A stretch of DNA of 64,000 nt. It comes from Oscillospiraceae bacterium (lineage in GTDB: Bacteria > Bacillota > Clostridia > Oscillospirales > Oscillospiraceae). The stretch's first letter is position 1. The number at the start of each line of letters is the position of its first letter. A program made the position numbers and the translations under genes. Where the stretch lies: assembly GCA_902761055.1 (NCBI GenBank), contig CACWIS010000001.1, positions 62,001-126,000 of the forward strand, read 5' to 3'. Below the pieces are notes generated by a model. The model did no database searches. It had not been told where the DNA came from and saw only the letters and a list, made by a program, of their open reading frames with translations. Of this stretch, positions 17,387 to 26,570 are shown piece by piece.

Positions 17387-17980
17387 TCAGGGGAACGCGG
17401 GATTCATCGCGTAGACGTTTTTTTCATCAAGCCGCTCGAGCGTGCGGCGCAGCGCCTCGCCGAAGCGCTGGTAGTGCACGACCTCCCGCTCGCGCAGGAA
17501 CTTGATGACGTCGTTGACGTCCGGGTCGTCGCTCAGGCGCAGGATGTTGTCGTAGGTCACGCGCGCCTTCTGCTCGGCGGCGAGGTCCTCGTTGAGGTCC
17601 GCGATCGGATCGCCTTTGACGCCGATCGAGGCCGCACTCCAGGGGAAACCTGAGGCCGCCGTCGGGTAAACGCCCGCCGTGTGATCGACGAAGTAGAGGT
17701 CGAAGCCGGCCTTTTTGATCTCCTCCGGCGTCATTTCGCGCGTCAGCTGGTGCAGGATCGTGCCGACCATCTCGATGTGGCCGAGCTCCTCCGTGCCGAT
17801 GTCGGTCAACAGCCCTTTCAGCTCCGGATACGGCATGGAAAAACGCTGGGAGAGATAACGCATCGACGCGCCGAGCTCGCCGTCCGGGCCGCCGTACTGC
17901 GAGACGATGAACTTGGCGAGCGCGGGATTGGGGTTTTTGATTTTTACCGGGTACTGCAGCTTCTTTTCATATACGAACAT
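17387..17980 (-). CDS. cotJC: CotJC, manganese-catalase-like spore coat protein
   Basis: The 197-residue protein matches the CotJC/manganese catalase family along its length. It has a ferritin-like four-helix core with metal ligands in the helices carrying EELGHIEM (Glu and His) and in the later helix REREVVHYQRF. In spore formers CotJC is a coat component made in the mother cell and may detoxify peroxide. It begins 3 bases after the stop of the fused cotJA-cotJB gene, and its ribosome binding site GGAGG lies just before that stop. The two genes form a cotJ operon in the usual order. Confidence 0.93.
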   Translation of the reverse strand: MFVYEKKLQYPVKIKNPNPALAKFIVSQYGGPDGELGASMRYLSQRFSMPYPELKGLLTDIGTEELGHIEMVGTILHQLTREMTPEEIKKAGFDLYFVDHTAGVYPTAASGFPWSAASIGVKGDPIADLNEDLAAEQKARVTYDNILRLSDDPDVNDVIKFLREREVVHYQRFGEALRRTLERLDEKNVYAMNPAFP

Positions 17981-17983
17981 GGC

Positions 17984-18424
17984 TCAGTCCTCCCCTCTCT
18001 TGCAGTATTCCCACGGCCAGGGATCACAGAGCCATCCGTAGCTTTCCGCGCCGAGCATGTCGCTTTGACAGACCGGACCGTACTGCCGGGCGAATTTTTC
18101 ATGCGCCGTTTTTGCAAGCGAAAGCACCGTCTGATACATCTCAAAGGCCTCGCGGTCGTCGCGGTGCGTATCGAGATACAACTCCAGTTCGTCAGCGACG
18201 AAATCGATCGCCATCAGCTCGCCGAGCGGGCTTTCCGGCAGCGGTCGATTGACCATGCCGCGGAACGGCAGGTCAAGGCCGGGGAAAAGCGTGCCGCGCC
18301 CGATCGCAGCCTGCGGTTGATAATGCGGCTCGACGCTCTCCTGCAGCGGAACATACGCGGAGGCGAGCGGCGCACGCGGCGGGAGCGAACCGCGGCGATA
18401 ATCGTAGTTGGGATTGCTGTCCAA
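17984..18424 (-). CDS. cotJA-cotJB: CotJA-CotJB fusion, spore coat protein
   Basis: The start I choose is TTG at 18424, six bases after the strong GGGAGGT at 18431-18437; the frame is open farther but without a binding site. The 146-residue product joins two coat proteins that are normally separate. Residues about 15-55 are CotJA-like (PLASAYVPLQ, then GTLFPGLDLPF), and residues about 60-145 are CotJB-like (AIDFVADELELYLDTH, then YGWLCDPWPWEY). The join at about 55-62 has no stop or start codon. Together with CotJC downstream it encodes the full cotJABC set in two polypeptides. An inverted repeat masks its ribosome binding site in long transcripts. Confidence 0.85.
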   Translation of the reverse strand: MDSNPNYDYRRGSLPPRAPLASAYVPLQESVEPHYQPQAAIGRGTLFPGLDLPFRGMVNRPLPESPLGELMAIDFVADELELYLDTHRDDREAFEMYQTVLSLAKTAHEKFARQYGPVCQSDMLGAESYGWLCDPWPWEYCKRGED

Positions 18425-18430
18425 AATAGT

Positions 18431-18493
18431 ACCTCCCGAAAAGATGGAATGTGCGTGAGCGGCTGCTCGCACCATTCTATGTCTTCGGGAGGT
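18431..18493 (-). promoter_or_regulatory. Long hairpin masking the cotJ ribosome binding site, with a sporulation-type -10 in its upstream arm
   Basis: ACCTCCCGAA (18431-18440) pairs with TTCGGGAGGT (18484-18493), and GGAAT, GTGC and GAGC pair further in with small bulges around a 4-base loop. On the minus strand the downstream arm contains the cotJ Shine-Dalgarno GGGAGGT. The upstream arm carries CATAGAAT (18481-18474), close to the sigma-E -10 consensus CATACAnT. No good -35 partner is seen. It may also weakly end the ligA transcript, but there is no T-run. Confidence 0.6.
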
Positions 18494-18513
18494 GTTTTGA
18501 TTTTCCTGGTTTT

Positions 18514-20505
<1,992 letters not shown>

Positions 20506-21759
20506 TTATTCGTCGAGCATGGCGCTCAGCGCCATCATGATCCCGAGGCGGCCGGATTCGTAGGTCAGTCCGCCCTGCAGATAGACGATATACGGCTCCC
20601 GGAACGGACCGTCGGCCGAAAGTTCGATCGACGAGCCCTGGATAAAGGCGCCGGCGGCCATGATGACCGGGCAGTCGTAGCCGGGCATCTGCCAGGGTTC
20701 CGGCGTCACGTAGGAGTCGACCGGAGCGCCCGCCTGGATGCCCGCGCAGAAGCGCCTCATTTTTTCGCCGCTGCCGAGACGGATCATCTGAATGATGTCA
20801 GAGCGCTTCTCGCCCGCTCCGGGCGAAGTTTCATATCCGGCGCGCTCCATCATCCCGGCGCAGAAAACGGCCGTTTTAAGGGCCTGTGCGACCGTGTGCG
20901 GGGCAAGGAAGAGCCCTTGAAAGAGCAGCCGGTTCACGCCGAGAGTCGAACCGCATTCGCCCCCGATGCCGGGCGTTGTCATGCGCATCGCGGCACGGTC
21001 GACGAGCTCCTTTTTCCCGGCGATATAGCCGCCCGTCGGCGCGATCCCGCCGCCGGGATTCTTGATCAGAGAGCCGGCGATGATGTCGGCGCCGACCTCT
21101 GTCGGCTCGACCGTGTCGGTGAACTCGCCGTAGCAGTTGTCGACCATGATATGCGCCGCGGGATTGACGGCGCGGACCGCATCGCAGATCGAGCCGATCT
21201 CCGCGACCGTGAGGGCGCGGCGGTCCTCGTAGCCGCGGGAGCGCTGGATCAGCACCGCTTTGACCTTCGGCTCGGCCGCGGCCGCGCGGATCGCTTCGAG
21301 ATCGGGAGCGCCGTCCGCGCCAAGCTCGACCTGCCAGTAACCGATCCCGTAGAACTTCAGCGAGCCGTGGCAGTCCCCGCTCGTGCCGATGGCGCAGCGC
21401 AGCGTATCGTAGGGCGCGCCTGTCGCGGCCAGCAGGACCTCGCCCGGAGCGAGCAGCGCGTACAGCGCGGCGCTGAGCGCGTGCGTGCCGTTGACAAAGC
21501 CGGTGCGGACGAGCGCCGCTTCGGTACGGAAGACCTGGGCGTAGATCTTATCCAGCGTCTCGCGGCCGAGATCGTCGTAGCCGTAGCCGGTCGTTCCGGC
21601 GAAGCAGGCTTCGGAGACACGGTTGTCCTCGAAGGCCTCCATGATCTTGCGCGTGTTCTCCCGCGCGACCGCGTCGACGCCTTCGAATACCTCCCGCGCA
21701 GCCAGCTCCACCTCTTCGGCGAGGGCAAGGACCTGCGGTTTAATGTCCGATATCTTCAT
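20506..21759 (-). CDS. PLP-dependent methionine gamma-lyase-like protein (YnbB / aluminium-resistance family)
   Basis: The ATG at 21759 lies inside the end of murD (20-base overlap) and follows GGAG at good spacing. The 417-residue product is a fold-type I PLP enzyme. Its PLP lysine is probably in AGSLIKNPGGG, and FVNGTHALSAALYALL fits the cofactor-phosphate region. It matches the family called methionine gamma-lyase-like or aluminium-resistance protein (YnbB). The reaction in cells is not settled; related enzymes cleave C-S bonds. The overlap with murD indicates translational coupling. Confidence 0.85.
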   Translation of the reverse strand: MKISDIKPQVLALAEEVELAAREVFEGVDAVARENTRKIMEAFEDNRVSEACFAGTTGYGYDDLGRETLDKIYAQVFRTEAALVRTGFVNGTHALSAALYALLAPGEVLLAATGAPYDTLRCAIGTSGDCHGSLKFYGIGYWQVELGADGAPDLEAIRAAAAEPKVKAVLIQRSRGYEDRRALTVAEIGSICDAVRAVNPAAHIMVDNCYGEFTDTVEPTEVGADIIAGSLIKNPGGGIAPTGGYIAGKKELVDRAAMRMTTPGIGGECGSTLGVNRLLFQGLFLAPHTVAQALKTAVFCAGMMERAGYETSPGAGEKRSDIIQMIRLGSGEKMRRFCAGIQAGAPVDSYVTPEPWQMPGYDCPVIMAAGAFIQGSSIELSADGPFREPYIVYLQGGLTYESGRLGIMMALSAMLDE

Positions 21760-23146
21760 CTGTAAGCTCCATGACCGTTTTCTTGAAAAATCTGCCGCGT
21801 TCGGCAAAGTTTTTGAAATGATCGAAAGCCGCGCAGGCGGGAGAGAGCAGCACGATATCGCCGCTCTCGGCCTCTCGGGCCGCGCGCAGGACCGCCTCGC
21901 GGAAGTCGTCGATCATCTCATAAACGAGTCCGCTCCCAGAATACAGGGCCGAGCCTTCGATCGCAGCGCGGATCTTTTCGGCGGTCGCACCGGTGATGAA
22001 CACACGCTTGGCATAGCGGCACAGATCGTCGCCGAGCCCGTCAAAGGCGATGTGCTTATCGTAGCCGCCGACGATGATCAGCGGCTTGCGCCGCATGGCG
22101 CGCAGACCGGCGGCCGTACGCGTGGGGCTGGTGCCGATCGAATCGTTGATGAACAGCACGCCGCCGAGCTCGCGCACATGCTCCAGTCGATGCTCGACGC
22201 CGGCAAAGCTTTCGGCCACGCTGCGGCAGACCTCGTCGCTGACGAGCCCCTCGGTCGCCGCAAATGCGGCGAGATAGTTCTGCACGTTGTGCGCGCCGGG
22301 GATGCGGATCTCTTCGGCGCGGAGCACCGGGCGCGCTTTGCCTTCGCGTGCGCGATACAGCACGCCGTCAAGGCAGCAGGCGCCGTTCCGCACGGGAAGC
22401 CGGTCGGAAAACCAGCACAGTGAGGACATGGCGTTGGCCGCGTAATAGGCGGCGTGCGCGTCTCCGAGATTGAGCACGAGGCGCTCTCCCGCTGTTTGTG
22501 CGGAAAAGATCGACATCTTTGAATCGATATAGTCCTGATAATCCTTGTGCTTGTCCAGATGGTTGGGCGAGATGTTCGTCACGACCGCAACATTCGGGCG
22601 GCAGTGCATGCTGTGCAGCTGGAAGGAACTGAGCTCCAGCACGGCAAAGTCCTCCGGCTTCATCAGCGGCACGTCGCACAGCAGCGGCCGGCCAATGTTG
22701 CCGCCGAGATGAACGGTATAGCCGGCGGCTTTGAGCAGCTCGAAAATGATCGTGGTCGTCGTCGTCTTTCCGTCGCTGCCCGTCACGGCGATCGTGCGGC
22801 AGGGGCAGAGCGAGAAAAACACCTCCATCTCCGAGGTCACGACACTCCCCTTTTCCCGCGCGGCAAGCAGATGCGGGTCAAAGGGCATCAGCCCCGGCGT
22901 ACGGAAGATCAGCTCCTGATCAAGCCCTTCGAGATAATCCGGGCCGAGCTGCAGCCTCGCGCCGCGGCGGAGAAGCTCCTCGCCGTCCGCGCCCATCTCT
23001 TCCGCGCTTCGCTTGTCGCAGACCGTTACATCGCAGCCGCCGTCGAGCAGCAGGCGGATCAGCGGAAGATTGCTGACGCCCGCGCCGATTACCGCGATAC
23101 GCTTGTTCCGGATCGATTGCACATATTCGTTCAGTGTCAAAACCAT
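21740..23146 (-). CDS. murD: UDP-N-acetylmuramoyl-L-alanine--D-glutamate ligase MurD
   Basis: The roughly 468-residue product has the N-terminal nucleotide fold (IAVIGAGVSNLPL, about 18-30). The ATP loop is GSDGKTTT at about 118-125, the HLGGNIG motif binds substrate, and the C-terminal domain has the family NDSIGTSP (MurD NDSKATNP-like). It adds D-glutamate to UDP-MurNAc-L-Ala in the cytoplasm. The exact start is uncertain. ATG 23146 is directly after GAGGTG, too close for ideal spacing, and TTG 23140 has better spacing from the same binding site. It is the first gene of murD-ynbB-ligA, from the promoter at 23164-23192. Confidence 0.95.
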   Translation of the reverse strand: MVLTLNEYVQSIRNKRIAVIGAGVSNLPLIRLLLDGGCDVTVCDKRSAEEMGADGEELLRRGARLQLGPDYLEGLDQELIFRTPGLMPFDPHLLAAREKGSVVTSEMEVFFSLCPCRTIAVTGSDGKTTTTTIIFELLKAAGYTVHLGGNIGRPLLCDVPLMKPEDFAVLELSSFQLHSMHCRPNVAVVTNISPNHLDKHKDYQDYIDSKMSIFSAQTAGERLVLNLGDAHAAYYAANAMSSLCWFSDRLPVRNGACCLDGVLYRAREGKARPVLRAEEIRIPGAHNVQNYLAAFAATEGLVSDEVCRSVAESFAGVEHRLEHVRELGGVLFINDSIGTSPTRTAAGLRAMRRKPLIIVGGYDKHIAFDGLGDDLCRYAKRVFITGATAEKIRAAIEGSALYSGSGLVYEMIDDFREAVLRAAREAESGDIVLLSPACAAFDHFKNFAERGRFFKKTVMELTDEDIGH

Positions 23147-23163
23147 CACCTCATAACTTCTTA

Positions 23164-23192
23164 ATTATAAGACTTTTATGCCACGAATACAA
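23164..23192 (-). promoter_or_regulatory. Vegetative promoter for murD
   Basis: Minus strand TTGTAT, 17 bases, TATAAT. Transcription would begin near 23157 and leave only about 11-17 bases of leader. It lies back to back with the rnpB promoter, so the two -35 boxes are 9 bases apart. Confidence 0.82.
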
Positions 23193-23200
23193 GTTGCTTC

Positions 23201-23229
23201 TTGACTTGATGATGCGTTTTGGATAGAAT
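23201..23229 (+). promoter_or_regulatory. Vegetative promoter for rnpB
   Basis: TTGACT, 17 bases, TAGAAT: one difference each from consensus. The predicted start near 23236 agrees with the first base of the P1 helix of RNase P RNA. Confidence 0.9.
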
Positions 23230-23236
23230 AAGCCGC

Positions 23237-23581
23237 GTGAGCAGACCGAACGACCGCGGGTGCAGGGCGAAAGCCCGCACATGAGGAAAGTCCGGGCTCC
23301 ATAGGGCAAGGATAACGGGTAACGCCCGCCAGGGGTGACCCTCGGACAAGTGCAACAGAAAGATACCGCCCGGCTCCTGCCGGGTAAGGGTGGAAAGGCG
23401 GGGTAAGAGCCCACCCGCCGCATGGAGACATGTCGGTGCTGTAAACTCTATCCGGAGCAACGCCGTGGGAGAGCACACAGATCGGCCCGATCGCTCTCGG
23501 GAGGCGGCTTGAGCCTGTCGGCAACGGCAGGCCTAGACAGATGGTCGTTTAAGACAGAACCCGGCTTACAGATCTGCTCAT
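23237..23581 (+). ncRNA. rnpB: RNase P RNA (bacterial type A)
   Basis: The core sequences are present in order: GAGGAAAGTCCGGGCTCC near 23281, AGAAAGATACCGCC near 23358, and GACAGAACCCGGCTTA near 23553. The ends are fixed by the P1 helix, TGAGCAGA (23238-23245) pairing with TCTGCTCA (23573-23580). Length about 345 bases fits type A. It is the catalytic RNA that trims tRNA 5' ends. A consensus promoter lies just upstream and a terminator just downstream. Confidence 0.97.
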
Positions 23582-23587
23582 TTCAAC

Positions 23588-23625
23588 AAAGACCCGGACG
23601 GTCTCCCGCCCGGGTCTTTCTTTAT
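23588..23625. terminator. Intrinsic terminator of rnpB
   Basis: AAAGACCCGG (23588-23597) pairs with CCGGGTCTTT (23610-23619), followed by CTTTATTT. The minus-strand lipoprotein gene ends at 23627, so the same hairpin may stop that transcript too. Confidence 0.9.
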
Positions 23626-23626
23626 T

Positions 23627-24553
23627 TCAGGACGCCTCGCGATAGAAGATCGTCCCGGCAAGCGAGGTGATCTCGATTTGAAAATCCTTTTCGACCGCCG
23701 CAGCGACGCTTTTGTCCTTCTGCGTCCTGAACTCGAGGTCTCCTCTCGCGTAGATGTTGGCCGCCCAGCCGCGGATCGCTTCCATGGAAAAGTTGTGGAA
23801 CTCGCTCTCGGCGTGAAAACCGCTCTCGGCATACTGCAGCCGCTCGCTGCCGTAGCTTGCAAGCTCTTTTTTGTTTTTCGGAAGATCGGAAAAACTGTAT
23901 TCATCCGACTTGTCGGGAAAGCAGATCAGAGCGAAGCCGATCGGCTTGACCTCGGCTGTCACCTTGCCGCCGCGGATCGCGAGAACGTCAAGCGTCTCCT
24001 TTGGCACGAGATAGATGCGAACATAGAGCATCGACACGCGGCCGAGGCTGTTTTTTTTCAGCTCATAATCGGTCTTGAGCTCAAAATAATCCTGCCAGTT
24101 CTCTGCGTTGAGTTCGGCGCGCCGGTAGTCCCGATAGAAGATCTGCGGACTTGCAGAGGTATAGACGTCCCGCTCCGCGTCGTAATACAACAGCGCAAGG
24201 CCGCCCTTCTCCACGCTGCGCAGCAGATAGCGGCGGTCCGCAGTCTCGAAATTGAGAATATCGCTCTCTTCGGTCTCGTAAAGCCGGCCGACGGAGCTCT
24301 CGCCGTTGGCCGTAAAAACGGCGCCCGGAGCGATCGAAAAAGATGACAGTTCGGAACCGTCGCCGACCGCACCGTCGCCGATACAAAGCGTCCACTCGCC
24401 GATCAGCGCGTCGGGAACAAAGGGCGTCGGCTCCGGCGTTGGGACAGGCGTCGGCTCCGGCGAGGGAGTTGCCGGCGGCGCTGCTGTGCCGCCGGCTCCA
24501 CAGGCGGACAGGAGCAGCAGCAGAGCAAGGATCGGCAGCACGAGCTTTCTCAT
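23627..24553 (-). CDS. Predicted lipoprotein, unknown function
   Basis: The start is ATG 24553 (MRKLVLPILALLLLLSAC), with GGGGAGG upstream. The 308-residue product has a lipoprotein signal with the lipobox LSAC, so it should be attached to the outer face of the membrane. A Pro/Thr/Glu linker at about 28-45 follows. The remaining 260 residues include an IGEWTL segment and alternating beta-strand-like sequence, which recalls lipocalin-type barrels (weak). It follows another lipoprotein gene by 23 bases. The two share an early GAW/GEW strand pattern and may be distant paralogues. Confidence 0.7.
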   Translation of the reverse strand: MRKLVLPILALLLLLSACGAGGTAAPPATPSPEPTPVPTPEPTPFVPDALIGEWTLCIGDGAVGDGSELSSFSIAPGAVFTANGESSVGRLYETEESDILNFETADRRYLLRSVEKGGLALLYYDAERDVYTSASPQIFYRDYRRAELNAENWQDYFELKTDYELKKNSLGRVSMLYVRIYLVPKETLDVLAIRGGKVTAEVKPIGFALICFPDKSDEYSFSDLPKNKKELASYGSERLQYAESGFHAESEFHNFSMEAIRGWAANIYARGDLEFRTQKDKSVAAAVEKDFQIEITSLAGTIFYREAS

Positions 24554-24576
24554 GGCCGCATACCTCCCCGGCGGGA

Positions 24577-25608
24577 TCAAAAGACATAGGCCGGATCGGC
24601 CAGATAAGCAAAAGCGTTGAAGCGCGCGTTCTTATACGAAGGATTCATCGAACTTGCGCAGCGCAGCTCGATCCCGTTCGTCAGCGTAATGACGCGCTCC
24701 TTCGTCTCGCTCTCGTAACGCAGATCGGCGACATGGTCGGCGCGGATAAAGGTGAGCGTGCTGTTGACAGCCGTGATCTTTATTGCGCCCAATTGTTTCG
24801 CGTCGGTGAGGCAGGCCGCGCCGTAAGGCTCATAAAGCGCGCCGTGCATTTTTTTGCCGGCGCTGTAATCCAGCGCAAAATCATCTCCCGAACGGAAGAA
24901 AACCAGACCGCGGTCGTACGCGTTGCTGTGAAAAGCGAAGAGCCGGGCGCCGGTGTCCTTTCCGTCGGCATCCGTAAGAGGACCGAGATCCACGGCCGCG
25001 CCGAAGTATTCGTCGATATCGGAAAGCCCGGGCGTGACCGTCACGATCGCCGCAGCGGCAAAGGCCTCATAATCCGCCTTCTTCATGCAGGTCATCAGAT
25101 CGGGATTGTGCAGCACCGTCAGATCGTCATGTTCTTCCACGGCCAATACGATGCGGCTGCCGCCTTCAAAGCGGATCGTTTCCATATTCTGATTGAGCGT
25201 CCACTCATATTCGAAGTCGCTGATCGTGGCAGTGCCGTCTTCACGGATCTCGATGCGGTTGTTTTCCGGATCGTAGAGGTCGACCCAGGCTCCGATCATC
25301 TTTGCCTTGAGTGCCTCATAGGCCGCCTCCCGCTTGAGGACATCGAGATTGTTGCGATAGATCGGAAGATAGTCCGCGTATTCCACCTCGGCCTTTTGCT
25401 CCTCGGTGAGCGCGTCATATGCCTCCTGCGCGGCCAGGATCGCGCCCTCGCTCTCGAGCGTGACCTCCTCTCCGAGCGCGGCGATCATATCGTCGACGCG
25501 CCGGGCGGCCTTCAGATCCTCCACGCGGCCTGCCGCGGAGCCGACTCCGCAGGCGCAAAGAGAGAGCAGCGCACAAAATGCAAGGAGAACGGCAAGTGCT
25601 TTTTTCAT
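24577..25608 (-). CDS. Predicted lipoprotein, unknown function
   Basis: The start is ATG 25608 (MKKALAVLLAF), after AGGAAAGGG. The 343-residue product has a lipoprotein signal with the lipobox LCAC at about 17-20, then a helical region of about 70 residues. That region contains LTEEQKAEVE, a pattern seen in small helical bundles of Firmicutes surface proteins. A beta-rich domain starting MIGAWVDLYD, with a following RIEIREDGTATI, suggests a lipocalin-like barrel. No enzyme motif is visible. It is the first gene of a two-lipoprotein operon from the strong promoter at 25640-25668. Confidence 0.72.
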   Translation of the reverse strand: MKKALAVLLAFCALLSLCACGVGSAAGRVEDLKAARRVDDMIAALGEEVTLESEGAILAAQEAYDALTEEQKAEVEYADYLPIYRNNLDVLKREAAYEALKAKMIGAWVDLYDPENNRIEIREDGTATISDFEYEWTLNQNMETIRFEGGSRIVLAVEEHDDLTVLHNPDLMTCMKKADYEAFAAAAIVTVTPGLSDIDEYFGAAVDLGPLTDADGKDTGARLFAFHSNAYDRGLVFFRSGDDFALDYSAGKKMHGALYEPYGAACLTDAKQLGAIKITAVNSTLTFIRADHVADLRYESETKERVITLTNGIELRCASSMNPSYKNARFNAFAYLADPAYVF

Positions 25609-25639
25609 TCGGATCGCCCTTTCCTGTGGATTCATCCAT

Positions 25640-25668
25640 ATTGTATATGACAGCGCCGGAAGTGTCAA
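25640..25668 (-). promoter_or_regulatory. Vegetative promoter for the lipoprotein operon
   Basis: Minus strand TTGACA, 17 bases, TACAAT. The -35 is perfect and the -10 has one difference. The leader to 25608 is about 25 bases. Confidence 0.85.
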
Positions 25669-25690
25669 TCGCGCCGCGGTAAAAGCGAGC

Positions 25691-25720
25691 GAAAGAGCGG
25701 GGATCGCTCCCCGCTCTTTC
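25691..25720 (-). terminator. Terminator hairpin after yebC
   Basis: GAAAGAGCGGGG and CCCCGCTCTTTC form a 12-bp perfect stem. On the minus strand it is followed by GCTCGCTTTT, a weak T-tract, 16 bases beyond the yebC stop. Confidence 0.75.
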
Positions 25721-25736
25721 CGGCAGACCCGACGGC

Positions 25737-26477
25737 TTATTCCGCGTCTTCCCAGTTGTGCCAGACGTTCTGGACGTCGTCGTTATCCTCGAACATATCG
25801 AGCATCTTCTGCATGTTCTTGATATCGTCCTCGTTCGTCAGCTTGATATAGCCGTTCTGCGGCAGCATCTCGACCTGCGCGGAGAGCAGCGTATAGCCCT
25901 TGGCGGTCAGCGCGTCGGCCACGGAAGCGATCTCGTCCTCTGTGGTGTAGACGTTGAAGACCTGCTCCTCCGCCTCAAAGTCGGCTGCGCCTGCGTCGAG
26001 CGCGTCCATCATGACGGTATCCTCGTCCAGCTCTTCATCCTCGTTGTCGATGACGATGACGCCCTTGCGGTCGAAGGACCAGGAGACGCAGTTCGCGGTG
26101 CCCATATTCCCGCCGTATTTGTCAAAGTAGTGCCGGACCTCGCCCGCGGTGCGGTTGCGGTTGTCGGTCATGGCCTCGACGATGATGGCGACGCCCTGCG
26201 GGCCGTAGCCTTCATAGGTGATCTTCTCATAGTTCTCCGTGTTGCCGGAGCCGAGCGCTTTGTCGATCGTGCGCTTGATATTGTCGTTGGGCATATTGGC
26301 CGCCTTGGCCTTCGCGATCACAGCCGCCAGCTTGGAGTTGCTGCGCGGATCGCCGCTGCCGCCTTCCTTGACCGCAACGACCATCTCGCGCGCGATCTTG
26401 GTAAAGGCCTGCGCGCGCTTGGCGTCTGCAGCGCCTTTCGTTTTCTGTATGTTGTGCCACTTGGAATGTCCGGACAT
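25737..26477 (-). CDS. YebC/PmpR-family protein (TACO1-like)
   Basis: The start is ATG 26477 (MSGHSKWHNIQ), the invariant N-terminus of the family, after AGAAGGAG. The 246-residue product follows the family to its end. YebC proteins were first described as transcription regulators and more recently as factors that help ribosomes translate proline stretches. The sequence cannot separate these roles. It is a single-gene unit with its own promoter (26534-26562) and terminator. An acidic C-terminal half (DNEDEELDEDTVMMD) is normal for the family. Confidence 0.96.
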   Translation of the reverse strand: MSGHSKWHNIQKTKGAADAKRAQAFTKIAREMVVAVKEGGSGDPRSNSKLAAVIAKAKAANMPNDNIKRTIDKALGSGNTENYEKITYEGYGPQGVAIIVEAMTDNRNRTAGEVRHYFDKYGGNMGTANCVSWSFDRKGVIVIDNEDEELDEDTVMMDALDAGAADFEAEEQVFNVYTTEDEIASVADALTAKGYTLLSAQVEMLPQNGYIKLTNEDDIKNMQKMLDMFEDNDDVQNVWHNWEDAE

Positions 26478-26533
26478 GTCGTTTCGCTCCTTCTGATAGC
26501 CATACTCATGAAAAAGAACAGTTTTCGGCAATC

Positions 26534-26562
26534 AGTTTAGCACAACGAAGCCATGATGACAA
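26534..26562 (-). promoter_or_regulatory. Vegetative promoter for yebC
   Basis: Minus strand TTGTCA, 17 bases, TAAACT, ending about 57 bases before the yebC ATG. It begins immediately beyond the DUF3794 gene stop region. Confidence 0.7.
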
Positions 26563-26570
26563 GTCTTAAT

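Noticed and set aside
23151..23670. Short open frames in all directions around 23.2-23.6 kb
   Set aside because: They overlap RNase P RNA, whose conserved core and P1 helix explain the sequence.
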